Assembly: GCA_902384455.1 (NCBI GenBank)
Contig: CABMCB010000018.1
Span: forward strand, 1-64,000
DNA from: an uncultured archaeon
GTDB lineage: Archaea > Altiarchaeota > Altiarchaeia > IMC4 > SCGC-AAA252-I15
Direction: 5' to 3'
DNA: 64,000 bases
Both the position numbers and the translations under genes were made by a program. The notes beneath the pieces are model-generated. The model saw only the letters and a program-made list of their open reading frames with translations. It searched no databases and was not told the origin of the DNA. Position 1 is the first letter of the stretch, and each line of letters begins with the position of its first letter. This document shows positions 9,319 to 18,918 of this stretch, one piece after another.

Positions 9319-9954
9319 TTAAGTTCTTTGTTTTGTCTTTTTAACCATCTTAAGCCGGAAGAAGTTTTCGCGCTCCATCTCCTCCAGGCGCATCCGGATG
9401 TATTTTTGGGTCGCCTTAAGGCGCGGAAGCACTATGTACTCCAGTGCGTTCACGCGGCGCTTAGTCTTCTTTATTTCAGCGGAAAGCCGCCTTAAAGTTT
9501 CCTCGCGCTCGGCAAGAACAACGGACTTGCGCAAAGCCTCGTTGAATTCCTTGTGGGCGGCATCGATGTGGCTTTCGGTCACTGCGAGGCTGTAAGAGGG
9601 GCGGTTGGGGTTTCTGCCGAATTCCACGTCTATTTTGGGCACTCGCACTCCCATGATGTTTCCGTAGCTGATTATTGGCTTGGGCATGGGGGGCGCGGCG
9701 TCCGCGGCGTCTTCAACGGTCGCTATTCCAGATAGAGCTTCTGCGGCTGCGAGGTCCCTCAATCCTTTTTCAAGAGTATCTGAAACTTCGCCTCTTATTC
9801 CGCGCGCCGCTTCCGCGCTCTCAAAGAACTCCAATACGAGTGCGTCGCGCTTTTCCTTAAGCAGCTTGTGGCCTTTCTCGGCTATTTTGATGCGCTTCTT
9901 CATTGAGAGGAGTTCCATCCTTGTGGGGTGGACTCCTTCGACTATGTCGGCCAT
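9319..9954 (-). CDS. atpD: A-type ATP synthase subunit D
   Basis: Central-stalk rotor subunit that couples ring rotation to the A3B3 head. The 211 residues show the two long coiled-coil arms of the family. The N-terminal VHPTRMELLSMKKRIKIAEKGHKLLKEKRD and a C-terminal TKRRVNALEYIVLPRL helix are hallmark segments; the middle is a short Ala/Pro-rich hairpin. The start abuts the stop of atpB. Confidence 0.93.
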   Translation of the reverse strand: MADIVEGVHPTRMELLSMKKRIKIAEKGHKLLKEKRDALVLEFFESAEAARGIRGEVSDTLEKGLRDLAAAEALSGIATVEDAADAAPPMPKPIISYGNIMGVRVPKIDVEFGRNPNRPSYSLAVTESHIDAAHKEFNEALRKSVVLAEREETLRRLSAEIKKTKRRVNALEYIVLPRLKATQKYIRMRLEEMERENFFRLKMVKKTKQRT

Positions 9955-11436
9955 CTATTTTTTCTTTGAGGCCGCCTTTGTTTTTGCGGCGGCTTTTTCT
10001 TTTGTTTTCTGCGCATTCTTTTGCGGCTCTTGCGGGAGTTTTGTTTCTTCAGTTTTTTTCCTGTAGGCGGGATGGTATTTGTCTATGAATTCCTTCCTTA
10101 TCCGCTTCAGGTCCCGTTCGGAAAGTATTGACAGGAGTTCCCAGCCGAGGTCGAGAGTCTCCTTGATGCTTCGGTCTTCCTCGCGCTCCTGATTTATGAA
10201 CTCGTCCTCGAAGCGTTCGGCGAACTCAAGAAACTTCTTGTCCCTCTCAGACAAAGCCTCCTCCCCGACGACAGCAACAAGGTCCCTTAGGTCGCGGCCT
10301 TCCGCGTATGCGGCGTACATTTGGTTGCTTACTTCTTTGTGGTCTTCTCTTGTTCGGTCTTTTCCTATTCCTTGGTTCATGAGTCGCGAGAGGCAGGGTA
10401 GTACGTCGATTGGGGGGTAGATTCCTTTTCGGTGCAGGTTTCTTCCGAGGACTATTTGGCCTTCCGTGATGTATCCTGTTAGGTCTGGTATTGGGTGCGT
10501 TATGTCGTCGTCCGGCATCGTTAGGATGGGGATTTGGGTTATTGTGCCGGGTTTTCCTTTGATTCGGCCTGCTCTTTCGAATGTCATTGATAGGTCTGTG
10601 TAGAGGTATCCGGGGTATCCTCTTCTGCCGGGTACTTCTTCGCGGGCGCTTGATATTTCACGCAGTGCCTCGCAGTAGTTTGTCATGTCTGTGAGTATGA
10701 CGAGTATGTTCATTCCGCATTCGAACGCCAGGTATTCTGCGACTGTTAAGGCTATTCTGGGCGTGATTATGCGTTCTATTGTGGGGTCGTCTGCGAGGTT
10801 TAGGAACATTACTATTCGTTCGAGTGCGCCTGTTCTTTCGAAGTCGCGCTGGAAGAACTGCGCCTCCTCCGCGGTGATTCCCATTGCGGCGAACACTACG
10901 GCGAACTCTCCGCCTTCAGTTAGCACCTTCGCCTGACGCGCAATCTGCGCCGCCAACTCGTTGTGCGTAAGCCCTGCACCGGAGAAAAGCGGGAGTTTTT
11001 GGCCGCGAACCAGCGTGTTCATTGCGTCTATCGCCGATATTCCGGTCTGGATGAATTCGCGGGGGAACTGTCTTGCGGTGTGGTTCATGGGGTACCCGTT
11101 TATGTCGAGGCGGACTTCAGGTATCACTTCTGGTTTGCCGTCGCGGGGGCGCCCTGCGCCCGAGAATATTCGGCCGAGCATCGTCTTTGACACCGGCACC
11201 TTGAATGTTTCACCTAGGAAGCGCGCCTTGGTGACTTGCGTGTCCAAGCCGTCGGTTCCCTCAAAGACTTGTACGACGGCCTTGTTTGTTGAGGCCTCAA
11301 GGACTTGGCCTGTGCGGCGTTCGCCTGTGGAGAGTTCTATTTCCACGACTTCGCCGTAGGCTACGCCGCTTACGTTTTCCACTATCATGAGGGGGCCGGA
11401 CACTTCTCCTACCGAGCGGTATTCTTTGACTGCCAT
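9955..11436 (-). CDS. atpB: A-type ATP synthase subunit B (non-catalytic)
   Basis: Regulatory nucleotide-binding subunit of the hexameric head. Its 493 residues include the degenerate P-loop region [20 protein letters not shown], where catalytic subunits have [19 protein letters not shown] and [18 protein letters not shown] are typical of B subunits. The last 35 residues are a Lys/Ala/Glu-rich tail ([12 protein letters not shown]...[11 protein letters not shown]), longer than in many homologues. It lies directly between atpA and atpD. Confidence 0.96.
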   Translation of the reverse strand: MAVKEYRSVGEVSGPLMIVENVSGVAYGEVVEIELSTGERRTGQVLEASTNKAVVQVFEGTDGLDTQVTKARFLGETFKVPVSKTMLGRIFSGAGRPRDGKPEVIPEVRLDINGYPMNHTARQFPREFIQTGISAIDAMNTLVRGQKLPLFSGAGLTHNELAAQIARQAKVLTEGGEFAVVFAAMGITAEEAQFFQRDFERTGALERIVMFLNLADDPTIERIITPRIALTVAEYLAFECGMNILVILTDMTNYCEALREISSAREEVPGRRGYPGYLYTDLSMTFERAGRIKGKPGTITQIPILTMPDDDITHPIPDLTGYITEGQIVLGRNLHRKGIYPPIDVLPCLSRLMNQGIGKDRTREDHKEVSNQMYAAYAEGRDLRDLVAVVGEEALSERDKKFLEFAERFEDEFINQEREEDRSIKETLDLGWELLSILSERDLKRIRKEFIDKYHPAYRKKTEETKLPQEPQKNAQKTKEKAAAKTKAASKKK

Positions 11437-13188
11437 TTACTTTGCCTCCTTGGGTTTCAGTTCTTTCTTCATTTTTGCGGCTACTGCCTCCATTTCTTTT
11501 GGGAATTTTTCTTCGGGGACGTATTTGAGGCGGGCTATGTCGTCTATCACTGATACCGCGGAAATATCTTTTGGGTCCATTCCTGAGTCGAGCGCGGTCA
11601 TCGCCGTCTTGTAGAATGACATTACTGTGGAGAGTAGTCCGTGTTGTTTTTTGAGGCTGCAGAATGTGTCTACTTCGTGGAATGCGTTTTGCTGGAGTAT
11701 GTCTTCACGTATCATCCGGGCGATGTCGAGTACCACGCGTTCTCTTGCCGGCAGCGCGTCGGGTCCGACAAGCTGCACTATCTCCTGCAGTTCGGATTCT
11801 TTCTGTAGGATAGTCATCGCTTCGTTTTTGAGCGTCATCCAGTCCGGCGCAATTTCCTTGGTGAGGTACGGAGTCAGGTGGTCCACGTAGAGGCTGTAGC
11901 TTGTCAGCCAGTTGATGCTTGGGAAGTGCCGTCTGTCCGCAAGCTTGGCGTCCAACGCCCAGAATACCCGCGTAACCCTCAACGTGTTTTGAGTGACTGG
12001 CTCGGAAAAGTCTCCGCCGGGGGGACTGACCGCGCCGATGATTGTGGCCGATGCCAACTGCTCCTTGCTTCCTAAAGTTACGACGCGGCCTGCGCGCTCA
12101 TAAAACTCCGCAAGACGGCTCGCAAGATACGCGGGGTATCCTTCTTCGCCGGGCATCTCCTCAAGGCGCCCTGAAATCTCACGCATGGCTTCCGCCCAAC
12201 GGCTTGTGCTGTCTGCCATTAATGCGGCGTCGTATCCCATGTCGCGGTAGTATTCCGCAAGGGTGATTCCGGTGTAGATTGATGCTTCGCGGGCTGCGAC
12301 AGGCATGTTGCTTGTGTTCGCGATCAGCACTGTGCGCTCCATAAGTGGCGCGTTGTTTTTGGGGTCCTGAAGGTGCGGGAACTCCTCAAGAACCTCAGTC
12401 ATCTCGTTTCCTCGCTCCCCGCATCCCACATAAACTATGACTTGAGCGTCGCACCACTTCGCAAGCTGATGCTGGCTGACTGTCTTGCCGCTCCCGAACG
12501 GGCCGGGAATGGCCGCTGTTCCCCCTTTAGCCAACGGGAAGAATGTGTCGAATATTCGCTGGCCTGTGACCATGGGCACTTCAGGGTATAGTTTGCGGAC
12601 GAATGGGCGCGGCTTTCTGACAGGCCACGTCTGATACCCTTTGACTTCAAAGTCTTTCTTGCCGTCCGAGACCACCGCCACAGTGTCTTCAACCGTGATT
12701 TTCCCTTCCGCGACCGACTTAACGGTCCCGGAAACACCCACTGGAACAAGAATCCTGTGGGTTACCACCTTAGTCTCAGGAACAGTACCGACCACATCAC
12801 CCGCAGTCACCTTCTGGCCCTTCTTCACGACGGGGGTAAAATCCCACTTCTTCTTCTTGTCAATAGGCGAAACAACAAGCCCCCTAGTAATGTATTCCCC
12901 GGCCTGCTCCTTGATTACTTCAAGAGGCCGCTGTATTCCGTCGTATATGCTTTTGAGAACGCCCGGCCCCAGTTCGACTGAAAGGCTTCTTCCTGTTCCT
13001 TCGACCGGCTCCCCGGGCTTAAGTCCCGCAGTCTCCTCGTAGACCTGAATGCTCGCTATTTCGCCTCTAAGGCGGATGATTTCCCCCATAAGCTGCTCGT
13101 CTCCGACGCGGACTACCTCGTGCATTCTCTTGCCCCGCATACCGTTTGCCTCCACGAGCGGCCCTGCTATGCGCGTGATGACTGCCAT
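11437..13188 (-). CDS. atpA: A-type ATP synthase subunit A (catalytic)
   Basis: Catalytic subunit that makes or splits ATP in the head. The 583 residues carry the Walker [14 protein letters not shown] at about 230-242. The non-homologous region typical of A-type enzymes precedes it. The catalytic-glutamate segment [11 protein letters not shown] and the [23 protein letters not shown] block follow. It is arranged E-F-A-B-D with very short intergenic gaps, the standard order for this part of archaeal operons. Confidence 0.97.
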   Translation of the reverse strand: MAVITRIAGPLVEANGMRGKRMHEVVRVGDEQLMGEIIRLRGEIASIQVYEETAGLKPGEPVEGTGRSLSVELGPGVLKSIYDGIQRPLEVIKEQAGEYITRGLVVSPIDKKKKWDFTPVVKKGQKVTAGDVVGTVPETKVVTHRILVPVGVSGTVKSVAEGKITVEDTVAVVSDGKKDFEVKGYQTWPVRKPRPFVRKLYPEVPMVTGQRIFDTFFPLAKGGTAAIPGPFGSGKTVSQHQLAKWCDAQVIVYVGCGERGNEMTEVLEEFPHLQDPKNNAPLMERTVLIANTSNMPVAAREASIYTGITLAEYYRDMGYDAALMADSTSRWAEAMREISGRLEEMPGEEGYPAYLASRLAEFYERAGRVVTLGSKEQLASATIIGAVSPPGGDFSEPVTQNTLRVTRVFWALDAKLADRRHFPSINWLTSYSLYVDHLTPYLTKEIAPDWMTLKNEAMTILQKESELQEIVQLVGPDALPARERVVLDIARMIREDILQQNAFHEVDTFCSLKKQHGLLSTVMSFYKTAMTALDSGMDPKDISAVSVIDDIARLKYVPEEKFPKEMEAVAAKMKKELKPKEAK

Positions 13189-13189
13189 T

Positions 13190-13492
13190 TTAGTGTTTAG
13201 GTTGAATGTCGAATCCCACTGCTTCGCGCACTAGTTTGTTTACTACGTCCTGGCTTCCTCCGGATAGGTCCGGGAGTTCTATGACTATTAGGCCGTGTTC
13301 CCTTAGGTGTTGGATTTCGGCGGGGATGTTTTGCGCTACGCTGTGGGATATGAAGAGTATTCTTGTTTCTCCCGGAATCTGTTTTATTGCCGCCGTCACT
13401 GATTCTTTGTCTGAGGGTGCGACTGCCTTTGAGTCCTTCAGTCCCGCCAGCCGGTATCCGGTGACTGTGAGTGAGTCTCCTATTAGGTGCAT
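13190..13492 (-). CDS. atpF: A-type ATP synthase subunit F
   Basis: A 100-residue central-stalk subunit with a small Rossmann-like fold. The opening [15 protein letters not shown] and the block [16 protein letters not shown] are characteristic of subunit F. It lies between E and A with 1-base gaps on both sides, which fits tight translational coupling. Confidence 0.93.
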   Translation of the reverse strand: MHLIGDSLTVTGYRLAGLKDSKAVAPSDKESVTAAIKQIPGETRILFISHSVAQNIPAEIQHLREHGLIVIELPDLSGGSQDVVNKLVREAVGFDIQPKH

Positions 13493-13493
13493 T

Positions 13494-14033
13494 TTATGTG
13501 AAAAGTGTTTTTGCTATTTCCGCCTTCTGCGCCTGCTTTACTCTTGCGAGGTATGCGGTTAGGGTGTTGTCTATTCTGACTACGCCGTCTTTGCTTTCCA
13601 CAACGACTCCGAAGTCGGATAACGCCCTTTTTTCCGCCTTAATCAGGTGGGCGTACGCGGGGTCGACGTATACTACTGCGCCCGGAATCTGCTTCAGCCC
13701 TTCGTCCGCAAGCGCTTTCAAGTACTTCTTTTTGTCCGCCTCAGACGCCTCAAGGACGGTCTTCTTCGCCTTATCAAACGCCTCGTCAATAAGCCGATTT
13801 TTCGCGGACTCCACAGTCTCCTGAGCCGAAAGCCTGGTTGCGGCGCGAATCCTCTTGGAAACCTGCTCAACACCCTTGCTCCGGCTTCTGGCGACCTCAG
13901 TAATAACGGCGTCGGCCTCAGACTTGACTTCGCCCTCGAATAGGGCAATGGAGGCGTCCGCTTCCTTGCTTATGGCCTCAGCTTCTTTTTTTCCGGCAGC
14001 CCTGATTTTGGCTTCTATCTCCGAGACTCCCAT
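13494..14033 (-). CDS. atpE: A-type ATP synthase subunit E
   Basis: Peripheral-stalk subunit that pairs with subunit H and holds the head against the membrane part. A long N-terminal helix rich in Ala, Glu and Lys (EIEAKIRAAGKKEAEAISKEAD) leads to a C-terminal globular domain ending KAEIAKTLFT. An upstream start at 14096 is possible, but ATG 14033 (MGVSEIEAK) starts the family core and leaves the 14034-14114 interval as the divergent promoter shared with atpI. It is the first gene of the minus-strand operon; the length becomes 179 residues. Confidence 0.9.
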   Translation of the reverse strand: MGVSEIEAKIRAAGKKEAEAISKEADASIALFEGEVKSEADAVITEVARSRSKGVEQVSKRIRAATRLSAQETVESAKNRLIDEAFDKAKKTVLEASEADKKKYLKALADEGLKQIPGAVVYVDPAYAHLIKAEKRALSDFGVVVESKDGVVRIDNTLTAYLARVKQAQKAEIAKTLFT

Positions 14034-14065
14034 TGTAGAAACGACAGTAAGTAAGTATGAAGCCC

Positions 14066-14080
14066 TCTTTTTAAAATACC
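14066..14080. promoter_or_regulatory. Divergent A/T-rich box between atpE and atpI
   Basis: CTCTTTTTAAAATAC lies about 41 nt upstream of both the atpE start (14033, minus) and the atpI start (14115, plus). Because TTTTAAAA reads as a TATA-like element on both strands, it may drive both halves of the ATP synthase. No other A/T-rich box is visible in this 80-base gap. Confidence 0.4.
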
Positions 14081-14114
14081 GCCTCCTACTTATCACTTAT
14101 TTACCTACCTCAAA

Positions 14115-16049
14115 ATGTTCAGACCAGCCCGCATGAAGAAGATGACGGCCGTCGTCTACGGCGGAGACATCGACGATGTTCTTTCCGGCCTTGGGGGCCT
14201 TTCGGCGGTGCAGGTTTATGATGCTGGAGAGTCTTTGGGAGGGGAGGAGGCGTACGGCCGAATTACCCATGTTTTAAGGAGGGTTAGTTCTTTCGTTTCC
14301 GACTGGAGTAAGCCGGAAAGCGTCAGGAGTCCTGCTTTGGGCGACGGTGTCGTCAAGGAGGCTGAAGACGCCTTAAGTACGGCGGAGGAGGAGAGTAAGG
14401 GGGTTGCTTCCAGGTTCGAAAACGCCGCCCAGCGCATCGCGCAACTTGAGGCTGTACAAAAGCAGCTTCGTCTTCTGAAGGAGATGGGACTGAATGCTGC
14501 GTGGCTTAAGGAAGGCAGGTCTCTTTACGTTAAGAGCGGGTTGATTGATGCGGCGGATTTAGCGTTGCTTACTGGCGTATTGGATGACCGCACTAAAGGC
14601 GGATTCATCATCCAGTCGTCGGGCGAAGAGCGCTTGCTTGTTGTGGCCGCAGTCGCATCATCCGACCGACAGCACCTTGACCACGCTTTTTCAGCTGTAC
14701 GCTTCGAGCCCCTTAACATCCCTTCCGACGCATCAGACACGTCAGAAGCCGTCAAAAAAACTGAAAAAGAAATTAAGGAAACCCAGAAGGAATACGCTGA
14801 AGCCGAAGCCGCGCTTACCGCATTCCGCCGCTCAAAAGCCCCGCAGCTTTTCGGCCTAAAATCGGCGCTTGAATTCGAGCATAAACTGGCCGAAGCCAAA
14901 AGCAAGATGGGAAGCACAAAACACCTTAGGATAATTAAGGGGTGGGTTCCGTCAAAAAAAGCGGAAGCAGTAGAAGAAGCAATCAAGGCGGCGACGAAAA
15001 AAGCGTACATCCTACGCTTCGAAGACCCCGCCAAAGAAGAGCTCGTGCCCACTTCGCTTGACAACCCAGGATTCACAAAACAATTCGAATCAATAACAAG
15101 GGAATTCGGCCTCCCATACTACGGCGAAGTGGACCCCACTTTGTTCATCGCATTCAGCTTCCCCCTGATATTCGGCATGATGTACGGCGACGTAGGCCAC
15201 GGCTTGATTATTGCGTTGGCGGGTCTTTTTGTCCGCAGGCGGACTGGCGGCCTTAACATGGGGACGGTCATCTTGCTTTGCGGGGCTTCAAGCATGGTTT
15301 TCGGCGCGCTTTACGGGAGTTACTTCGGGAAGGAGGATTTTATTCACGGACTCTTGTTTTCGCCTTTGGAGTTAGTCAAGGAAGGCAAGACTAAGACTGT
15401 CGTAGGCTACGCGCTCGCTGTGGGGGTAATCCAGATGGGCTTGGGCCTCGTGCTTTCTACCGTGAACCGCGCCTCGAATTTGGGTTTGAAAAACACCGCG
15501 TTAGGTTCGCTTGGCAGGGCGCTTCTTTTCGTGGGCGTAGTGTCCTTGATTACAGTGCTCTTCGGGTTTCCCATCCCAGCATTCACTTTGGTTTCCGCTA
15601 TTCCGCTGCCCTTAATCGGGCTTATAGGCGTCGTCCTACCGATAGGGCTGATTACGCTTGAGGAAGTAATCCACGCAAGCCACCACCACCCGTCGTTAAT
15701 GGGATTGGCCGGGGCGGCAGGAAACGGCGCGTTCGAAGCCGCAGACAGCATGATAATGTTCCTGTCGAACACAATAAGCTACAGCAGAATATTCATCCTA
15801 GTCCTAATCCACGGCCTCGTATCCGAAGTCATATTCACCATAGGAAAACTGGTGTCAGCCATTCCGCTGGTGGGCGCCGCACTCAATCTCGCGGTAGTAA
15901 TCGGAGGCACAGTGGCGCTTCTTCTTGCGCTTGAAGGCCTGGTCGTATACATACACACTATTCGTCTCCACTACTACGAGTGGTTCACCAAATTCTACAC
16001 CGCAGGCGGCATAGAATTCACCCCCTTCACCCTAAGAACGCTCAGATGA
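14115..16049 (+). CDS. atpI: A-type ATP synthase subunit I (a-subunit)
   Basis: Membrane stator containing the ion half-channels. The 644 residues comprise a cytoplasmic N-terminal half with two coiled-coil arms (about 80-290) and a C-terminal half with about eight membrane segments. The essential arginine lies in SYSRIFILVLIHG near residue 560, next to the ring-facing helices. Here it is transcribed away from E-F-A-B-D instead of sitting in the same operon. Composition alternates at least four times along the gene between G+T-rich and A+C-rich codon use. MKKMTAVVYGG at 14133 is an alternative start. Confidence 0.95.
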   Translation: MFRPARMKKMTAVVYGGDIDDVLSGLGGLSAVQVYDAGESLGGEEAYGRITHVLRRVSSFVSDWSKPESVRSPALGDGVVKEAEDALSTAEEESKGVASRFENAAQRIAQLEAVQKQLRLLKEMGLNAAWLKEGRSLYVKSGLIDAADLALLTGVLDDRTKGGFIIQSSGEERLLVVAAVASSDRQHLDHAFSAVRFEPLNIPSDASDTSEAVKKTEKEIKETQKEYAEAEAALTAFRRSKAPQLFGLKSALEFEHKLAEAKSKMGSTKHLRIIKGWVPSKKAEAVEEAIKAATKKAYILRFEDPAKEELVPTSLDNPGFTKQFESITREFGLPYYGEVDPTLFIAFSFPLIFGMMYGDVGHGLIIALAGLFVRRRTGGLNMGTVILLCGASSMVFGALYGSYFGKEDFIHGLLFSPLELVKEGKTKTVVGYALAVGVIQMGLGLVLSTVNRASNLGLKNTALGSLGRALLFVGVVSLITVLFGFPIPAFTLVSAIPLPLIGLIGVVLPIGLITLEEVIHASHHHPSLMGLAGAAGNGAFEAADSMIMFLSNTISYSRIFILVLIHGLVSEVIFTIGKLVSAIPLVGAALNLAVVIGGTVALLLALEGLVVYIHTIRLHYYEWFTKFYTAGGIEFTPFTLRTLR

Positions 16050-16699
16050 AGCAACCCACACGGACAAATACTTCTGAACAAACAGGCAGCGGCACAAAAG
16101 TCCCCGACACTTCAGCGTCTGAAATACAGCCTCTTGAAATTGCGCCGCATTTACGCGAGATAGAGGCCGGATTCCTTAAAGAAAGACGGGTCATCAAAGA
16201 CGCCCTCATCAACCTCGTCCCGCAAGTTAGACGCATAGGTGTTGACGCAGTACTCCCCATCCCCACAAGCGGAGACCACGCAGCATACGCCTTAACCGCA
16301 GTCTGGAAGGCCCTGCACCCGGAAGACAGAATACCCAAAATAATCCCATCGGAAAAGAACCCGTACAAAGGAGGATTCACCGTCGGCCCAATTCAGCCCG
16401 GAATTAAGGCGCTGGTCATCGACGACGTCGTAAGAGACGGAGGCGCATTCCAAAGCTTCACCGAAGAACTGCGCAGGACGAATCCCACTGTAAGCGCGAC
16501 CACAGCAACACTATTTTCGTACCATCAGGCCTTATATCGCGCCGAGCTCACAGGGAAAGACGGCGACAGCATAGGGTTCTGGCACAAAAAAACGCAGCCT
16601 GAAGAGAAAGCCCTCATAAGAAAACTAATTGACGGCCTCGCGCAGGAAATAAAGGCGGAAGCAGACGTAAAGGGGAAGACGGACGGTTCTTTGGTTTGA
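16046..16699 (+). CDS. Phosphoribosyltransferase-like protein
   Basis: A 217-residue protein starting in an ATGA overlap with the atpI stop, which fixes the start at 16046. The segment IKALVIDDVVRDGGAFQSF matches the PRPP-binding loop of type I phosphoribosyltransferases, where two acidic residues precede a small-residue loop. Upstream VDAVLPIPTSGDHAAYAL resembles the usual beta-strand and loop before it. The substrate base cannot be read from the sequence. Coupling to atpI is positional only. Confidence 0.65.
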   Translation: MKQPTRTNTSEQTGSGTKVPDTSASEIQPLEIAPHLREIEAGFLKERRVIKDALINLVPQVRRIGVDAVLPIPTSGDHAAYALTAVWKALHPEDRIPKIIPSEKNPYKGGFTVGPIQPGIKALVIDDVVRDGGAFQSFTEELRRTNPTVSATTATLFSYHQALYRAELTGKDGDSIGFWHKKTQPEEKALIRKLIDGLAQEIKAEADVKGKTDGSLV

Positions 16700-16778
16700 C
16701 TGACTCACTTTGAAGATTACTTCTTAATGGAGGCGCGTCAGAGGATAGTTATTCTTGGGGTTCCAATAATTTAGCAGC

Positions 16779-17999
16779 ATGCCAGTTGTCGTCTCTGGAG
16801 AATCTGACCGCAATGCGCCTATTGCTCTGCCTCAGTCTCTTCCTTACCTGAACCGGCTCGGACGATTACACGGCGAATTCTACTTGGGCATTTTGGATAC
16901 CGTTTTGTCTGATGCCCCGCCAGAGGGCAAACAGGCTCAAATTAGGCAGCAGATTGGTTCGGTTCCAGCGCCCATGAGGACGGTATACTCGGAAGGGTTC
17001 AGTCGGCTAACTGAGAGGATGGGTGAGAACGCCTCGATTATAAGGGCACATCAAGGCGGAGAGGCGGCTTTCCTTCTTGGCTATTTGGCTAGAGCTCAGG
17101 GTAAGACTGAGGATGATGTGGCGCAGATAATGGCTGGAATATCTATGGCGAGTTATCATGAGCCTTATCCTGGCGTGCCGGTAGTTGAAGTTAAGACGCC
17201 CCTTTATGAGGGAACTCTGGCAAAGATTGGGGTCGTACCCCCGTCTGCACCGCATATCGCAGTCATCGGTGACGAGGGCGAGCCTTCATTCCTTCTGATG
17301 AGGCAGGACCTCATCAACCGCCCAGCTAATAGAAGTAGCGTGAAGCATGAGCTGCATCACCTTATGTGGGAGTTCCTCGACAGGTCAGGATTCCTACGGC
17401 AGGTCAACGAAGAATCCCCGGAAAGGGCTGCGGGTTTTTCCCGGTTCAGGAGCGAATTCGCCGCATACATCATAAGCGAGGAGGACATGATGGACAAGTC
17501 GCCTAAAGTCTTAGTCTACAGCGACGACCCGGAAGTACTGTCTTTGGCAGTCCAGACTAGGGATTACGCTGGACTGTGCATGAAGATGGCAAGGCGCAAA
17601 GGAATACCCCCGACAGACTTCATGTACGCGGCAGTATCATCAAGGTCCTTCGAGGAGCTAAGACAGACCTGCGCCAGACTGACTCCTCTTACGATGACAG
17701 ACGACAGGCCTTGCGCAGACGACGACGTAATTGAGGTCTTATTCAAGAACCGCAATAGACCGGGAATAGCCGACGTTCAGAGACAGCTAGTTGCCGACAC
17801 AGGAATGGTCGCTTCAGCCGAATCATTGGGCGAATATCCGAACCAGCTAGTAAGAGACGGGCTTTCAAGAAGGCAGAGCAAACCAATGATCCGCAAAGAC
17901 ATAGACGATTTCGCAGTATTCTGCCAAGAAGTATTCCACCAAACAATCGACAAGCAAAGAATAATCCAACGGTGGGGCCCCATATTATCCGAGAGATGA
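16779..17999 (+). CDS. Hypothetical protein with HExxH zinc-peptidase-like motif
   Basis: I do not recognise this 406-residue protein. H190-E191-x-x-H194 (KHELHHLMWEF) matches the zincin motif, and E226 in FRSEFAAYI, 32 residues later, could be the third ligand as in gluzincins. There is no signal peptide or membrane segment, so it would act in the cytoplasm. The rest is a mix of helices with no repeat. It could equally be an inactive metalloprotease-like fold. It sits between the atpI unit and the atpK gene on the same strand. Confidence 0.6.
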   Translation: MPVVVSGESDRNAPIALPQSLPYLNRLGRLHGEFYLGILDTVLSDAPPEGKQAQIRQQIGSVPAPMRTVYSEGFSRLTERMGENASIIRAHQGGEAAFLLGYLARAQGKTEDDVAQIMAGISMASYHEPYPGVPVVEVKTPLYEGTLAKIGVVPPSAPHIAVIGDEGEPSFLLMRQDLINRPANRSSVKHELHHLMWEFLDRSGFLRQVNEESPERAAGFSRFRSEFAAYIISEEDMMDKSPKVLVYSDDPEVLSLAVQTRDYAGLCMKMARRKGIPPTDFMYAAVSSRSFEELRQTCARLTPLTMTDDRPCADDDVIEVLFKNRNRPGIADVQRQLVADTGMVASAESLGEYPNQLVRDGLSRRQSKPMIRKDIDDFAVFCQEVFHQTIDKQRIIQRWGPILSER

Positions 18000-18053
18000 A
18001 TCTCCAATAAAGGAACCAACAAGGGTTTAAGAGAAAAACCACACATACTCTGC

Positions 18054-18062
18054 CTTTTTATG
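18054..18062 (+). promoter_or_regulatory. TATA-like element of atpK
   Basis: CTTTTTATG is centred about 29 nt before the ATG at 18087. The spacing supports ATG 18087, not the earlier TTG at 18075, and suggests a leaderless transcript for the c-subunit gene. Confidence 0.5.
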
Positions 18063-18086
18063 GCGTTTTACTAATTGTTTGGTAAT

Positions 18087-18305
18087 ATGGTCGCAATAGA
18101 GATTGGCAAGGAATTTTCAGCCGCAGTCGCCATCGGACTATCATCCATGGCCGCCGGCTACGCTATTGCCGGAACGGGCGCGGCAGCTGCGGGCGCAGTC
18201 GCCGAGAAGCCGGAGGTAAGCGGAAAAGTCCTGCTTTTCGTGGCGCTCGCCGAGGCGATAGCAATCTACGGCCTCGTCGTGTCGTTGATGATACTGTTCC
18301 AGTAA
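18087..18305 (+). CDS. atpK: A-type ATP synthase subunit K (c-ring), copy 1
   Basis: Single-hairpin proteolipid of 72 residues that forms the rotor ring. Helix 1 is Ala/Gly-rich (AAVAIGLSSMAAGYAIAGTG). Helix 2 has the ion-binding glutamate in FVALAEAIAIYGLVVS. The residue after the Glu is Ala and helix 1 has no Gln, so a proton-type site is more likely than a sodium site (inference). The second copy at 55761-55979 shares an identical last 28 residues. A hairpin with a T-run follows the stop. Confidence 0.93.
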   Translation: MVAIEIGKEFSAAVAIGLSSMAAGYAIAGTGAAAAGAVAEKPEVSGKVLLFVALAEAIAIYGLVVSLMILFQ

Positions 18306-18332
18306 GGCAGCTTTTTGCATCGACGTTTGATG

Positions 18333-18359
18333 CGGCCTTAAGTTTAGGGCCGTTTTTTT
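18333..18359 (+). terminator. Hairpin plus T-run after atpK
   Basis: CGGCCTTA (18333-18340) pairs with TAGGGCCG (18345-18352), allowing one G-T pair and a 4-base loop, and is followed by seven T residues. It lies between the convergent atpK and CBS genes and probably ends atpK transcription. Confidence 0.6.
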
Positions 18360-18389
18360 CATGCCCGACGTTTCCTTAACTTGAGAAGT

Positions 18390-18881
18390 CTATCCTCGGC
18401 CGTGTTTGTCTATGGGCGGGGGTGAGCGTTCGTAGTCTGGGCGGCTGTATTCTTTCTTTATTCTGTGGGCTCTGGCGTGGCGTATTTTGTTGAGTAGGTT
18501 GCTGTATGAGACTAGGCCTATTATGTTTCCTCCTTCTACGACGGGTAGGCGACTTATGTTGTTTTTCAGCAGTACTTCTGTGGCTTCGTCTATGCTGGAG
18601 TCGGCGTCTATTGTGAGTAGGCTGGTGGTCATTATGTCGCGGACGATTGTTTCGTCTGGGTTTCTGCCGACTGCTAGTGTCCGCTTAAGAAGGTCTCTTT
18701 CGGTTATTATGCCGGATACGTCGGCGAATGCGGGCGTGCATTTGGGGCATCCGACTGCCGAGCATTTGACGAGCAAGCTGCCGATTGAGTATTCGCTCAT
18801 CATTTTCGCCGCCTTCCTCACGTTCTCTGTGCAGTCGATTGTTATTATGGGAGAAGCCATGACCTCGCGTGCTGTGGTCAT
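18390..18881 (-). CDS. Two-CBS-domain protein with an inserted cysteine cluster
   Basis: 163 residues forming a CBS pair: REVMASPIITID... with GIITERDLLKR, then VRDIMTTSLLTID... with LPVVEGGNIIGLVSYSNLL. CBS pairs usually bind adenosine nucleotides and regulate partners. The first CBS carries an insertion with C40-x4-C45-x2-C48 (CPKC), not part of the standard fold and suggestive of metal binding. The tail after residue 135 is basic and Pro-rich. No partner domain is fused, and the regulated target is unknown. Confidence 0.82.
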   Translation of the reverse strand: MTTAREVMASPIITIDCTENVRKAAKMMSEYSIGSLLVKCSAVGCPKCTPAFADVSGIITERDLLKRTLAVGRNPDETIVRDIMTTSLLTIDADSSIDEATEVLLKNNISRLPVVEGGNIIGLVSYSNLLNKIRHARAHRIKKEYSRPDYERSPPPIDKHGRG

Positions 18882-18918
18882 CGTGGTAGCAAATTACCTC
18901 CGTGAATTTAAAAACGTT

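Noticed and set aside
9680-10066. Ser/Ala/Phe-rich frame antisense to atpB/atpD
   Set aside because: Complement of Lys/Ala-rich coiled-coil codons; typical artefact.
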